64,000 bases of DNA from Gordonia iterans (GTDB lineage: Bacteria; Actinomycetota; Actinomycetes; Mycobacteriales; Mycobacteriaceae): positions 3,596,001-3,660,000 of the forward strand of contig NZ_CP027433.1 of the NCBI RefSeq assembly GCF_002993285.1, written 5' to 3'. The notes beneath the pieces are model-generated. The model did not search any database. It was not told the DNA's origin and saw only the letters and a list, made by a program, of their open reading frames with translations. The first letter of the stretch is position 1, and every line of letters begins with the position of its first letter. This document shows, piece after piece, positions 26,786-36,625 of this stretch. Made by a program: the position numbers and the translations under genes.

Positions 26786-28390
26786 GTGCCCACGTCGCTC
26801 CCTCAACGCCCGGTGATCGCCGCTTCGTGGCAGCGGGTGCGCGAGGCCGGCCTGACCCCCGATCACCGCCCCAATCCGGCTCTCTCGGACGTCTCCTCCG
26901 CCGATCCCCTGCTCGACGCCGCGCGCCCGGTGCTCAACCGCGCCGTGGACACCTTGCACGGCACGGCGACCGCACTGCTACTGGTGGACCAGCACAGCCG
27001 GCTGGTGGCTCGGGTGTCCGCCGACGGCGCCCTGGAGCGCCGCCTGGCCGATGCCGGCGCGGTCGCCGGCGCTGCGTTCACCGAGTCCGCGATGGGCACC
27101 ACCGCGCTGGGTACCACAGCAGAGGTCCGCGGCGACCTGGTGATCAACGGCGACGAGCACTACCTGGAACAGTTCCGCGCGCTGAGCTGCTTCGGCCAGC
27201 CCATCCTGCATCCGTCGACGCGCCGGGTAGCCGGAGTCCTGTGCATGACGCAGTCGGCACCGCGCCTGAATCCGCTCTCAGTCCCCCTCGTCCGCGGCAT
27301 CGTGTCCGACATCGCCGAACGACTTCTGACCCGATCGCATTCGGACCACCGGCAGGTGATCGCACACTTCGAGCAGTTGGCCGAACGGCGCGGGGTCGCC
27401 GTCGCCGCCATCGGCGACGACCTGCAACTCACCAATTCGCTGGCCGCGCAGCTCCTGGCCCCCGCCGATTTCGGCACGTTGCGGCTACTCGTGGAGCAAC
27501 GTGACATCCCACCGACGGTGACGCTCGTGTCCGGGGTGGTCGCGGCCATCGAGGCCGACCAGATACCCGGGATCCGGCATGCCGCGGTGTTCCGGCTGCG
27601 CCCGCGGATCGACCCGTTGGCCACGACGGCCCTCACCCCGGCACCGCGCCCTGCACCGACGGTCGCGATCTGCGGCGAACCCGGCACCGGCCGCACCACC
27701 CGCGCCCACGGCGTGGTCCCGCGAGACGAGGCGATCGTCGTCGACGTCGCGTCCGCACTGCTCGACGGGGCGCCGATCGATCTCGCCGCGACGCTGCGCA
27801 CCGCGCGGGCGCAGGGACGCGGCGTCGTGATCGACGGCGCCGACCTGCTCGACGAACGCTCGCTCCGGCTCCTCCAGGCGGCGGTCGCCGCGCGCGATTC
27901 GGCAGACCCCGCGCTGGTGGTGGTGACCGGGCCGCCCGATTCGCTGCCGCCGGACGTCTCGGCGCTGGTCGCACGATGCCGCAGACGCACCACGTTGCCG
28001 CCGTTGCGGCAGCGCCCGACCGAACTCGCCGCACTCGGCCAGGAACTGCTGCACGCCCGCGACGATCGACTCACCCTGAGCGCCGACGCCGCCGACGCGC
28101 TCGCCTCGCAGGAGTGGCCGGGCAATCTCGGCGAGTTCGCGATGGTCTTGAACGACGCCGCCGACCACGCACTCGCACGCGGCGTCCGCACCGTGGGCGT
28201 CGACGATCTGCCCGAGGACTACCGGAGTACTTCGCGGGTCACCCGACTGCTCGGGCTGGAGCAGGCCGAGCGCCTCGCCATCGTCGAGGCGCTCGACGCA
28301 GCCGGCGGAAACAAGAGTCACGCGGCCAAGAGCCTGGGGATCAGCCGAACCACCCTGTACGCCCGGATCCGCGCGCTCGGCATCCACTGA
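26786..28390 (+). CDS. GAF/Fis-type regulator with degenerate AAA+ domain (MimR/AcoR-like)
   Basis: A 534-residue regulator. Residues about 40-190 form a GAF-like sensor (TATALLLVDQHSRLVARVS, GAAFTESAMGTTALGT). Residues about 290-460 resemble an AAA+ enhancer-binding domain, but the Walker A is GEPGTGRT (Arg where Lys is usual), Walker B is GVVIDGAD, and the GAFTGA loop that contacts sigma-54 is missing. The C-terminus is a Fis-type HTH (NKSHAAKSLGISRTTLYARI). Actinobacteria lack sigma-54, and such proteins activate alcohol or monooxygenase genes in related genera. It probably controls the dehydrogenase genes just downstream. The GTG start was chosen because it begins the conserved LPQRPVIAASWQR. 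Confidence 0.8.
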   Translation: MPTSLPQRPVIAASWQRVREAGLTPDHRPNPALSDVSSADPLLDAARPVLNRAVDTLHGTATALLLVDQHSRLVARVSADGALERRLADAGAVAGAAFTESAMGTTALGTTAEVRGDLVINGDEHYLEQFRALSCFGQPILHPSTRRVAGVLCMTQSAPRLNPLSVPLVRGIVSDIAERLLTRSHSDHRQVIAHFEQLAERRGVAVAAIGDDLQLTNSLAAQLLAPADFGTLRLLVEQRDIPPTVTLVSGVVAAIEADQIPGIRHAAVFRLRPRIDPLATTALTPAPRPAPTVAICGEPGTGRTTRAHGVVPRDEAIVVDVASALLDGAPIDLAATLRTARAQGRGVVIDGADLLDERSLRLLQAAVAARDSADPALVVVTGPPDSLPPDVSALVARCRRRTTLPPLRQRPTELAALGQELLHARDDRLTLSADAADALASQEWPGNLGEFAMVLNDAADHALARGVRTVGVDDLPEDYRSTSRVTRLLGLEQAERLAIVEALDAAGGNKSHAAKSLGISRTTLYARIRALGIH

Positions 28391-28402
28391 GCCCGCCCGG
28401 CT

Positions 28403-28570
28403 GACGTTTCGACAAGCTCAACGAGCGGGGACCGCTCAACGAGCGAGGACGTTTCGACAAGCTCAACGAGCGGCGACCGCTCAACGAGCGAGGACGTTTC
28501 GACAAGCTCAACGAGCGACGAGAGCTCACCGGGCGACACCCCGCCCGCTCGTTGAGCTTGTCGAAACGTC
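28403..28570. repeat. Three 45-bp direct repeats plus one inverted copy
   Basis: A 25-mer beginning GACGTTTCGACAAGCTCAAC occurs at 28403, 28448 and 28493 (period 45) and as an exact inverted copy at 28546-28570. The third copy and the inverted copy can form a 25-bp stem with a 28-nt loop. The array lies between the regulator gene and the aldehyde dehydrogenase gene and may end the regulator transcript. Confidence 0.88.
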
Positions 28571-28585
28571 GGCCGTGTGCGGGCA

Positions 28586-28608
28586 CCATGTTCAGTTTTC
28601 GAACATGG
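28586..28608. promoter_or_regulatory. Candidate operator upstream of the aldehyde dehydrogenase gene
   Basis: A perfect inverted repeat CCATGTTC (28586-28593) / GAACATGG (28601-28608) with a 7-nt spacer, about 108 bp before the start codon. Its position between regulator and target genes makes it a candidate binding site for the GAF/Fis regulator. Confidence 0.5.
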
Positions 28609-28715
28609 CGGAGATCGCAATCCATGCGACAAATGACGTGCGTCACTTCGGTGCCGTAGATCACATCCATCGAATTGCACTGCCTGCGCATCGCCAGGCG
28701 AGGGAAGAGGCTCAC

Positions 28716-30212
<1,497 letters not shown>

Positions 30213-30266
30213 CCGTCCTTTCATCGCATCGACACCATCCCCGAACACCCTTCAAAGGAGAAGACA

Positions 30267-31382
30267 ATGAAGACCAAAGCAGCCGTTCTGCTCGGACCGG
30301 GCGAGCCGTTCACCATCATGGAGCTCGAGCTGGATCCGCCCGGACCGGGTGAGGTGCTCATCAAGTACACCTCGGCCGGCCTGTGCCACTCCGACCTGCA
30401 CCTGACCGACGGAGACCTGCCGCCGCGCTACCCGATCGTGGGCGGCCACGAGGGCTCGGGCATCATCCAGGAGGTGGGGCCGGGCGTCACCAAGGTGAAG
30501 CCGGGCGATCATGTGGTGTGCAGCTTCATCCCGAACTGCGGCACGTGTCGCTACTGTTCCACCGGACGCCAGAACCTGTGCGACATGGGTGCCACCATCC
30601 TCGAGGGCTCCATGCCCGACGGCACCTTCCGCTTCCACGGCCCGGACGGCGAGGACTTCGGCGCCATGTGCATGCTGGGCACGTTCTCCGAGTACTCCAC
30701 CATCTCGCAGCACTCGGTGGTCAAGGTCGACGACTGGCTGCCGCTGGAGACCGCGGTGCTGGTCGGCTGCGGCGTCCCGTCGGGCTGGGGCACGGCGGTC
30801 AACGCCGGCAACCTGCGGCCGGGTGACACCGCCGTGATCTACGGCATCGGCGGCCTCGGCATCAATGCCGTCCAGGGCGCGGTGTCGGCGGGCTGCAAGT
30901 ACGTCGTCGTGGTCGATCCGGTCGAGATGAAGCGGGACGCCGCGATGAAGATGGGTGCCACCCACGCGTTCGCCACCGCTGAAGAGGCCGCCGAGAAGGT
31001 CAGCGAACTGACCTGGGGCCAGGGCGCCGACGCCGCTCTGATCCTGGTCGGCACCGTCGACAAGGAGGTGGTCAGCAACGCCACGGCGATCATCGGCAAG
31101 GGCGGCCGCGTGGTCATCACCGGTCTCGCCAATCCCGGCGAGCTGACCGTTCAGGTGTCCGGCACGGATCTGACGCTGAACCAGAAGACCATCATGGGCA
31201 CGCTGTTCGGCTCGATGAACCCGCAGTACGACATCGTGCGGCTCCTCCGGCTGTACGACGCCGGCGAGCTCAAGCTCGACGAGTTGGTGACCCAGCGGTA
31301 CTCGCTCGACCAGGTGAACCAGGGATACGAGGATCTGCGCAGCGGCCAGAACATCCGCGGCGTGATCGACCACGCAAAGTAG
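30267..31382 (+). CDS. NDMA-dependent (mycofactocin-coupled) alcohol dehydrogenase
   Basis: A 371-residue zinc MDR alcohol dehydrogenase of the class that keeps its nicotinamide bound and hands electrons to mycofactocin (in vitro to N,N-dimethyl-4-nitrosoaniline). The catalytic zinc site is GLCHSDLH at about residue 38 and GGHEGSG at about 58, the structural zinc site CGTCRYCSTGRQNLC at about 91-105, and the Rossmann motif GIGGLG at about 193. The family-typical opening MKTKAAVLLGPGEPF and the ending NIRGVIDH fit. The mft genes lie 27 kb away in the same window. A ribosome site AAAGGAG precedes the ATG. Confidence 0.88.
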   Translation: MKTKAAVLLGPGEPFTIMELELDPPGPGEVLIKYTSAGLCHSDLHLTDGDLPPRYPIVGGHEGSGIIQEVGPGVTKVKPGDHVVCSFIPNCGTCRYCSTGRQNLCDMGATILEGSMPDGTFRFHGPDGEDFGAMCMLGTFSEYSTISQHSVVKVDDWLPLETAVLVGCGVPSGWGTAVNAGNLRPGDTAVIYGIGGLGINAVQGAVSAGCKYVVVVDPVEMKRDAAMKMGATHAFATAEEAAEKVSELTWGQGADAALILVGTVDKEVVSNATAIIGKGGRVVITGLANPGELTVQVSGTDLTLNQKTIMGTLFGSMNPQYDIVRLLRLYDAGELKLDELVTQRYSLDQVNQGYEDLRSGQNIRGVIDHAK

Positions 31383-31428
31383 ATGCACTCGCGGGTCCAA
31401 CGCACCCGCTGATCGAGTGCACGACCGT

Positions 31429-31466
31429 TGATCGAGCGGAGTCGAGATCTCGACTCCGCTCGATCA
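31429..31466 (+). terminator. 38-bp perfect palindrome after the alcohol dehydrogenase gene
   Basis: TGATCGAGCGGAGTCGAGA (31429-31447) is followed directly by its exact reverse complement (31448-31466). It lies 47 bp after the stop codon and is a probable terminator. Its sequence is also a member of the dispersed GAGCGGAGTCGA repeat type common in such genomes. Confidence 0.65.
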
Positions 31467-31484
31467 GCGTGTTCAGCCCAGCCC

Positions 31485-31795
31485 GTTGAGCCCGTTGAGC
31501 CCCGTCGAAACGCCCGCACGACCAACCCGCCCCGCCAGCCCGTTGAGCCCCGTCGAAACGCCCGCTCGACCAGCACGCCCAGCCCGTTGAGCCCCGTCGA
31601 AACGCCCGCACGACCACCCGCCAGCCCGTTGAGCCCCGTCGAAACGCCCGCACGACCACCCGCCAGCCCGTTGAGCCCCGTCGAAACGCCCGCACGACCA
31701 GCACGACCAGCCCGTTGAGCCCCGTCGAAACGCCCGCTCGACCAGCACGACCAGCCCGTTGAGCCCCGTCGAAACGCCCGCACGACCGGCGCGTC
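31485..31795. repeat. Seven-copy tandem repeat, 42-48 bp units
   Basis: CGTTGAGCCCCGTCGAAACG recurs at 31493, 31541, 31585, 31627, 31669, 31713 and 31757, each followed by CCCGC(A/T)CGACCA and a short variable spacer. A truncated copy precedes the first. Together with the palindrome before it, the array fills the 416-bp gap between the alcohol dehydrogenase gene and the exonuclease III gene; I see no coding capacity there. Confidence 0.92.
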
Positions 31796-31798
31796 GGG

Positions 31799-32683
31799 TC
31801 AGTCCGCTACCGAATGCGGCAGCTTCACCGACCCCGGCGCCACCTTCGCCGGGCGCGACGGCGGCGGCACCACCGGACCGCAGTCGCCGTCCGGAGCCTC
31901 GTCGAGGTCGACGACGACGGGCGCGTGATCGCTCGGCTTGGTGCCCTTGCGCGCCTGGCGGTCGACCCACGCGGCCCGCGCCCGCCCGGCGACCGGCTCC
32001 CCGGCGACGATCAGGTCGATGCGCATGCCGAGGTCCTTGTGGAACATCCCGGCGCGGTAGTCCCAGTACGAGTAGACGCGGGCATCCGGCCAGCGCTCGC
32101 GCACCACGTCGTGCATGCCCAGTCCGAGCAAGGCGTTCAGTTCGGCGCGCTCGGGCTCGGTGACATGGGTGTGCCCGGCCAATGCGGCGGGGTCGAAGAC
32201 GTCGGCGTCGGCGGGGATGATGTTGAAGTCACCGCAGACCAGGGTGTCCGCGGCGTCCGGCGCCACCGCCGCGCGCAGCTTCTCCAGCCAGGCCAACTTG
32301 TAGCGGTAGTGATCGGAATCGACCTCGCGCCCGTTGGGCACGTACACCGACCAGATGCGGACGCCACCGCAGACTGCGGAGATCGCACGGCCCTCGGGCG
32401 GGCCGGCCGGGTCGGGAAAGCCGGGCGCCTCCGGGAAGGCGTTGCGGACGTCGTCGAGTCCGACCTTGCTGAGCAGGGCGACGCCGTTCCACTGTCCCTG
32501 CCCGAAGTGCGCGAACTCGTAGCCGCGCGACGACAATTCGTCACCGAGTTCGGCGGCGAACGCCTCGTCGGACACCTTGGTCTCCTGGAGGCAGACGACG
32601 TCCGGTGCGCGCTCGTCCAACCAGGGCAGCAGCCGCGGGATCCGCTGCTTCACCGAGTTCACGTTCCAGGTCACCACGCGCAT
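31799..32683 (-). CDS. xthA: Exodeoxyribonuclease III (AP endonuclease)
   Basis: A 294-residue EEP-family nuclease of base-excision repair. Landmarks are RVVTWNVNSVKQR at the start, LQETKVSDE (metal Glu), GRE and DSDHYRYKLAWL, CGDFNIIP (DFN motif), MRIDLIV and the terminal PSDHAPVVVD (catalytic His). A C-terminal Pro-rich tail of about 30 residues extends beyond the usual end. The ATG at 32681-32683 begins the conserved region, and a TAGGGT -10 (32690-32695) lies 6 nt upstream, so the message looks leaderless. Confidence 0.93.
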   Translation of the reverse strand: MRVVTWNVNSVKQRIPRLLPWLDERAPDVVCLQETKVSDEAFAAELGDELSSRGYEFAHFGQGQWNGVALLSKVGLDDVRNAFPEAPGFPDPAGPPEGRAISAVCGGVRIWSVYVPNGREVDSDHYRYKLAWLEKLRAAVAPDAADTLVCGDFNIIPADADVFDPAALAGHTHVTEPERAELNALLGLGMHDVVRERWPDARVYSYWDYRAGMFHKDLGMRIDLIVAGEPVAGRARAAWVDRQARKGTKPSDHAPVVVDLDEAPDGDCGPVVPPPSRPAKVAPGSVKLPHSVAD

Positions 32684-32689
32684 GGCGTC

Positions 32690-32695
32690 CACCCT
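32690..32695 (-). promoter_or_regulatory. -10 element for xthA (leaderless)
   Basis: TAGGGT on the minus strand, 6 nt before the xthA ATG. It is the same hexamer and spacing as menC. Confidence 0.5.
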
Positions 32696-32708
32696 ATCGG
32701 CGGGCCCT

Positions 32709-34244
32709 TCACCAGGCGTCGACGGACCGCCCGCTGCCGGCGGCACGTCCGCGCTCAGCGGCCGCCGCGAGCAGACGGGCGACGATCCCGCGCGTCTGGG
32801 CCGGGTCGATCACGTCGTCGATCTCGAAATGCCGGGCCACGTTCAGCACGTCGGAGTGCTCGCGCATCGCCGCGGTGAGTGCGGCGACAGTCCGTTCGCG
32901 CTCGTCCTCGTCAGCGATCTTCGCGAGCTCGGCGCGCATGGACAGACGGACCGCTCCTTCGAGTCCCATCGCTCCCATGTGCGCGCCGGGCCAGGCGAGC
33001 GTCATCAGCGGCTCGCGGGTGCTGCCGCCGAGCATGGCCTGCGCCCCGAGCCCGTACCCGCGACGGAGCACCACCCCGACGAGTGGCACCGACAGCTGCG
33101 CGCCGGCGATCAGCAGCCGCGACGCGTGCCGCACCATGCCGGAGGCCTCCGCCTCCGGGCCGACCATCATGCCCGGCGTGTCGACCAGGGAGATCACCGG
33201 GAAGCCCGCCGAATCGCACAGCTGCAGAAATCGAGCCGCCTTGTCGCCGGCGTCGGCGGTGATCGCCCCGGCCACCCGGCGCGTGTCGTTCCCGAGGAGA
33301 CCGACGGTGCGGCCTTCGATGCGCCCGAGCGCCGTGAACAGCTCGGGCGCGAAGTCCGGGCGCAGCCAGGTCACCGTGTCGTCGTCGCACAGCGTCTCGA
33401 CGATCGGCGCCGGATCGTAGGAGACCTGCTCGCGTTCAGGCACTGCGTCGCGCAGCGGCGCCTGATCGGGCGCCGCCCATTCCTCATTCGGGCCGAGGAA
33501 GTAGGACAGCAGATCGCGTGCGGCCGCGTCGACGTCGTCACGCTCCACAGCGAGGTCTACGACCCCGTTCGCGGTCATCACGTCCAACGGTCCCACGTCC
33601 GCGGCGGCCACCTCCCCGAGTCCGCCGCCGGCGATCATCGCCGGTCCGCCCATCCCCAGCGAGCTGCCGTCGCAGGCGACGATGAGATCGGCGCAGCCGG
33701 CGATCACTGCGTTCCCGGCGAAGCAGTTGTCGTCGACCACGGCGATCCGCGGCACCCGGCCGGAGAGCCGGGCCCAGGCGGCGAAGGTGGTGCAGTCGAG
33801 GGCGGAGACCACCGGGATGTCGGTGTCGCCGGGACGCCCGCCTCCGCCCGCCGCGAAGAAGAGGGTCGGCAGGCGCAGCCGCTCGATCACGTCGATCAGG
33901 CGGTCGCTCTTGACGTGGCCGCGCATTCCCTGGGTGCCGGCCATGACGAGGTAGTCGTACGAGAGCACCGCGCACGACCGCCCGTCGACGGTGGCGACTC
34001 CCCCGACGATCCCGTCGGCCACGGTGCGGTCGAGGAGTTCGTCGTCGGACCGCCGATCGGTCTGCGCCGCAGTGACGAATCGTCCGTACTCGACGAACGA
34101 CCCCGGGTCGACCACCGCCGCGATGTGCTCACGCGCCGTCCGGCCACCTCGCTCGTGCAATCGCTGCACGGCTTCGGGGCGGGCGCCGTCTTCGGTGAGT
34201 GCGCGGCGCGCGAGGACTTGCAGCAGATCGTCTCGGATGGTCAT
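32709..34244 (-). CDS. Acyl-CoA carboxylase carboxyltransferase subunit
   Basis: A 511-residue beta-type carboxyltransferase that moves CO2 from carboxybiotin to an acyl-CoA. The N-terminal half (RGGRTAREHIAAVVDPGSFVEYGRF, CAVLSYDYLVMAGTQG) and the C-terminal half (VDTPGMMVGPEAEASGMVRH, VVLRRGYGLGAQAM) form the two crotonase-fold domains. It is a stand-alone gene with no alpha subunit beside it; the alpha subunit at 37.8-39.8 kb belongs to another operon. Substrate unknown. TAACGT at 34252-34257 is 7 nt before the ATG, suggesting a leaderless start. Confidence 0.85.
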   Translation of the reverse strand: MTIRDDLLQVLARRALTEDGARPEAVQRLHERGGRTAREHIAAVVDPGSFVEYGRFVTAAQTDRRSDDELLDRTVADGIVGGVATVDGRSCAVLSYDYLVMAGTQGMRGHVKSDRLIDVIERLRLPTLFFAAGGGGRPGDTDIPVVSALDCTTFAAWARLSGRVPRIAVVDDNCFAGNAVIAGCADLIVACDGSSLGMGGPAMIAGGGLGEVAAADVGPLDVMTANGVVDLAVERDDVDAAARDLLSYFLGPNEEWAAPDQAPLRDAVPEREQVSYDPAPIVETLCDDDTVTWLRPDFAPELFTALGRIEGRTVGLLGNDTRRVAGAITADAGDKAARFLQLCDSAGFPVISLVDTPGMMVGPEAEASGMVRHASRLLIAGAQLSVPLVGVVLRRGYGLGAQAMLGGSTREPLMTLAWPGAHMGAMGLEGAVRLSMRAELAKIADEDERERTVAALTAAMREHSDVLNVARHFEIDDVIDPAQTRGIVARLLAAAAERGRAAGSGRSVDAW

Positions 34245-34305
34245 ACCGCCGACGTTATCGACCGCCGATCGGCGAGGAGGCCGATCGACGAGTCCCTTGC
34301 CGGAC

Positions 34306-34354
34306 GAAGAGTGCTGTCAATTGGCTCTCCAGGAACCACGTGACAGCACTCTTC
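34306..34354. promoter_or_regulatory. 14-bp inverted repeat in the carboxyltransferase/DUF4253 divergent region
   Basis: GAAGAGTGCTGTCA (34306-34319) and its exact complement (34341-34354) flank a 21-nt spacer. It lies between two divergent leaderless-type promoters (-10s at 34252-34257 minus and 34376-34381 plus), so an operator is more likely than a terminator. No cognate regulator gene is adjacent. Confidence 0.45.
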
Positions 34355-34375
34355 TCACCGCCGGGCATCGCTGGG

Positions 34376-34381
34376 TAGTGT
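34376..34381 (+). promoter_or_regulatory. -10 element for the DUF4253 gene (leaderless)
   Basis: TAGTGT, 6 nt before the GTG at 34388. No ribosome site is present. Confidence 0.45.
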
Positions 34382-34387
34382 CGGGCG

Positions 34388-35182
34388 GTGCCCACCGCGA
34401 CCCCAGGCCCACTTCCGTCCGACGGTTCCCCGATCCTCGCGGGAATCCAGCTCCCGCCGGGGCGCACGATCGCGCCCGGGGCGGCACCGAACGCACCCGT
34501 CGCGTGGACTTCTTCGCAGGTTCTGCCCGAACCGGAGATCACCGGCCTGCTGCGGACACTGATGGCCGCGTACGGGCAGACCGGCCTGTGGCCGCTGCAT
34601 GCGCAGGGCAGGGACGGTCTGCGGCAACCGTGGTTGGACGGCGAGTTCGCGGGCTTCGACCCGCGCACGTTCACCGCGCGACAGGTGCTCGACGGCTCGT
34701 TCCGCGCATCCCTGTACGACGATGACCGGGACCTCTTCGACGAGTTCGAACCGGAGTTCCGATTCACCGACTTCGCCGATCCGGTCGAGGGGCCCGCCGC
34801 GGATCCGGCCGACGTGGGAGTGGACGAACCCGGCGCACTGCTGCTGGTTCCGGTGGACCGACCGGCAAACGTGCCGAAGGCGCTCGGCTGGTGGGGACCG
34901 ATCAACTACGACCTCGCCGGTGAACCCGTGTCAGCCGTCCTCCGGTCGTGGGAGGAGCGCTTCGGCACCGTCCCGGTCTCGCTCACCCCCGACTCCCTCA
35001 CCCTCTGCGTACCGCGGCACCCGCGCCGGAAACGCTTCTCGCGCCAGGGTGACCAGCAGCTGCGGCTCCTCGCCGCGGAACATTACGCATTCTGTCCCGA
35101 CAACGTCGATCAGGGTCTCGACGCCGAGGACTACGTGAACGGACTCAACGACTGGAACTACTGGGAATTCTGGTGGGACTGA
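34388..35182 (+). CDS. DUF4253 domain protein
   Basis: A 264-residue cytoplasmic protein. The C-terminal 110 residues carry the DUF4253 pattern: ALGWWGPINYD, VLRSWEERFGTVPVSLTPDSL, AEHYAFCPDNVDQG and the aromatic ending NDWNYWEFWWD. The N-terminal half is less conserved. The function of this family is unknown. The start is GTG with an apparent leaderless promoter. Confidence 0.78.
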   Translation: MPTATPGPLPSDGSPILAGIQLPPGRTIAPGAAPNAPVAWTSSQVLPEPEITGLLRTLMAAYGQTGLWPLHAQGRDGLRQPWLDGEFAGFDPRTFTARQVLDGSFRASLYDDDRDLFDEFEPEFRFTDFADPVEGPAADPADVGVDEPGALLLVPVDRPANVPKALGWWGPINYDLAGEPVSAVLRSWEERFGTVPVSLTPDSLTLCVPRHPRRKRFSRQGDQQLRLLAAEHYAFCPDNVDQGLDAEDYVNGLNDWNYWEFWWD

Positions 35183-35210
35183 TCGAGCCCGGCCGCCCCG
35201 GGTGCGCGGC

Positions 35211-35813
35211 TCACGAGAGCGCCGCCTTCACCTGATCCACCCAGGCGGCGGTGACGCGCGCGCGGCGCGCGGAGTCGTCGGACAGCGTGTCCGCCAGGCC
35301 GAGCCCGCGCGCGAGGTCCAGGGTCAGCTGGGCGAGCCGATGCGCCTGGGCCCCGTACTCCCCCGACGGGTCGAGGCCCTGCACGGTCAGCGCATGCGCG
35401 GCCCGCGCCAGCTTGGCCTCCAGTGGCAGGATCCGTTGGCGGAGAGGCTCGTCCGATGCCGCTGCCGCCCACACCTGCAGCGCCGCCTTGAACGGGGTGC
35501 CGAGATAGATGGACACGGCACGACCGACGACGACGTCTATCCGCTCCGGACCTTCCGGGAGGTTCTCGATGGTCTGCGCGGCCTCCGCAGTCATCTGTTC
35601 GAACATCGACTCCAACACCGCGGTGATCAGGTCCTCCCGGGTCGGGAAGTGATGCTGCGCCGCGCCGCGCGAGACCCCGGCGGCCTCGGCGACTGCGCCG
35701 ATCGTGGTGGCCGACCAGCCCTTGGCGGCCAGCATCTCGACCGTCACCGTCAGCAGGCGCTCGCGCGTCTGCCGCGAGCGCTCCTGCCGAGGTTCCCGCG
35801 CGGCGACCGTCAT
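35211..35813 (-). CDS. TetR family regulator of the acyl-CoA operon
   Basis: A 200-residue TetR protein. The HTH contains WSATTIGAVAEAAGVSRGAAQHHF followed by PTREDLI (shown here in two parts of the same helix pair). The ATG at 35811-35813 overlaps the crotonase stop (ATGA), which favours it over the ATG six codons earlier. As last gene of the operon it probably represses the operon in response to an acyl-CoA intermediate. Confidence 0.87.
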   Translation of the reverse strand: MTVAAREPRQERSRQTRERLLTVTVEMLAAKGWSATTIGAVAEAAGVSRGAAQHHFPTREDLITAVLESMFEQMTAEAAQTIENLPEGPERIDVVVGRAVSIYLGTPFKAALQVWAAAASDEPLRQRILPLEAKLARAAHALTVQGLDPSGEYGAQAHRLAQLTLDLARGLGLADTLSDDSARRARVTAAWVDQVKAALS

Positions 35814-36610
35814 CGGGTGCTCACATCCCACGACGGCTTCTGCTTGGAGAGGAAGGCCGTCATGCCCTCGCGGGCCTCCGCCGAGCCGAACAGCGCCAGC
35901 GACTCCGCGGCCCGCACGGCGGTCGCCTCGTCGAAACCGTCCAGCAGCGCCGCAGTGGTGAGTCGTTTGGACGCCGCCAGCCCCTGCGGCGACGCCTTCC
36001 GGACGCCCTCGAGCACCGCCTCGAGCTCCTGTGCCACGCCGTCGGCGGAATCCGCTGCGACCGTGAGCAGTCCGGCTTCGACCGCGGCCGGTCCGTCGAA
36101 CTTCTCCCCGGTGAGGAAGTAGCGGCCGACCGCGCGCGGAGTCATCCGGGCCAGCAGCACCACCGAGATGATCGACGGTGCCAGCCCGAGCCGTGACTCG
36201 GTCAGCGCGAAGGTCGACGCGGGTCCGGCGATCGCGACGTCGGCGGCGCCCACCAGTCCGAATCCGCCGGCCCGCACGTGCCCGTCGAGCACCACGACGA
36301 CCGGCTTCGGCAGCTCGAGGAACGATCGCATCAGCCCCGACATCGCCTTACCGACCTCTTCGGTGGCCTGTTCGGGAGTGAGTCCCCGTTTCAGCGCCTC
36401 GCCGAGATCGGCTCCGGCGCAGAAGGTTCCGCCGGTGTGCGTGACGACAACAGCCCGCACGGACGGGTCGCCGCCTGCCGTGTCGATCGCGTCCCGCAGC
36501 TGGCGCACGAGCGTGGAACTGAGCGCGTTGCGGTTGGCGGGCGAGTCCAGGGTGAGGGTGGTGACCCCCGCGTCGGTCGCCGTGCGAACCAGGACCTCCG
36601 AGTCGGTCAT
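35810..36610 (-). CDS. Enoyl-CoA hydratase/isomerase family protein (EchA7-like)
   Basis: A 266-residue crotonase-fold enzyme. The oxyanion-hole blocks are GGTFCAGADLGEAL at about residue 60 and HVRAGGFGLVGAADVAI at about 110. Where classical hydratases have Glu144 (GGGCELA) this protein has Ala-Asp (GAADVA); the second acid is kept in ALTESRLGL. It may therefore not be a simple crotonyl-CoA hydratase. Position in the operon matches echA7 (Rv0971c) of M. tuberculosis, and in the acyclic-terpene/leucine-type pathways this slot is the hydratase acting after the carboxylase. Confidence 0.85.
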   Translation of the reverse strand: MTDSEVLVRTATDAGVTTLTLDSPANRNALSSTLVRQLRDAIDTAGGDPSVRAVVVTHTGGTFCAGADLGEALKRGLTPEQATEEVGKAMSGLMRSFLELPKPVVVVLDGHVRAGGFGLVGAADVAIAGPASTFALTESRLGLAPSIISVVLLARMTPRAVGRYFLTGEKFDGPAAVEAGLLTVAADSADGVAQELEAVLEGVRKASPQGLAASKRLTTAALLDGFDEATAVRAAESLALFGSAEAREGMTAFLSKQKPSWDVSTR

Positions 36611-36625
36611 CGGTACCGCCCCCTC

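Noticed and set aside
26786..28390. Sigma-54-dependent activator
   Set aside because: There is no GAFTGA loop and the Walker A Lys is missing, and the group has no sigma-54. It was kept as a regulator but not as a sigma-54 activator.
31485..31795. CRISPR array
   Set aside because: The cores are regularly spaced but the spacers are 22-28 bp and nearly identical to each other, and no cas gene is in the window.
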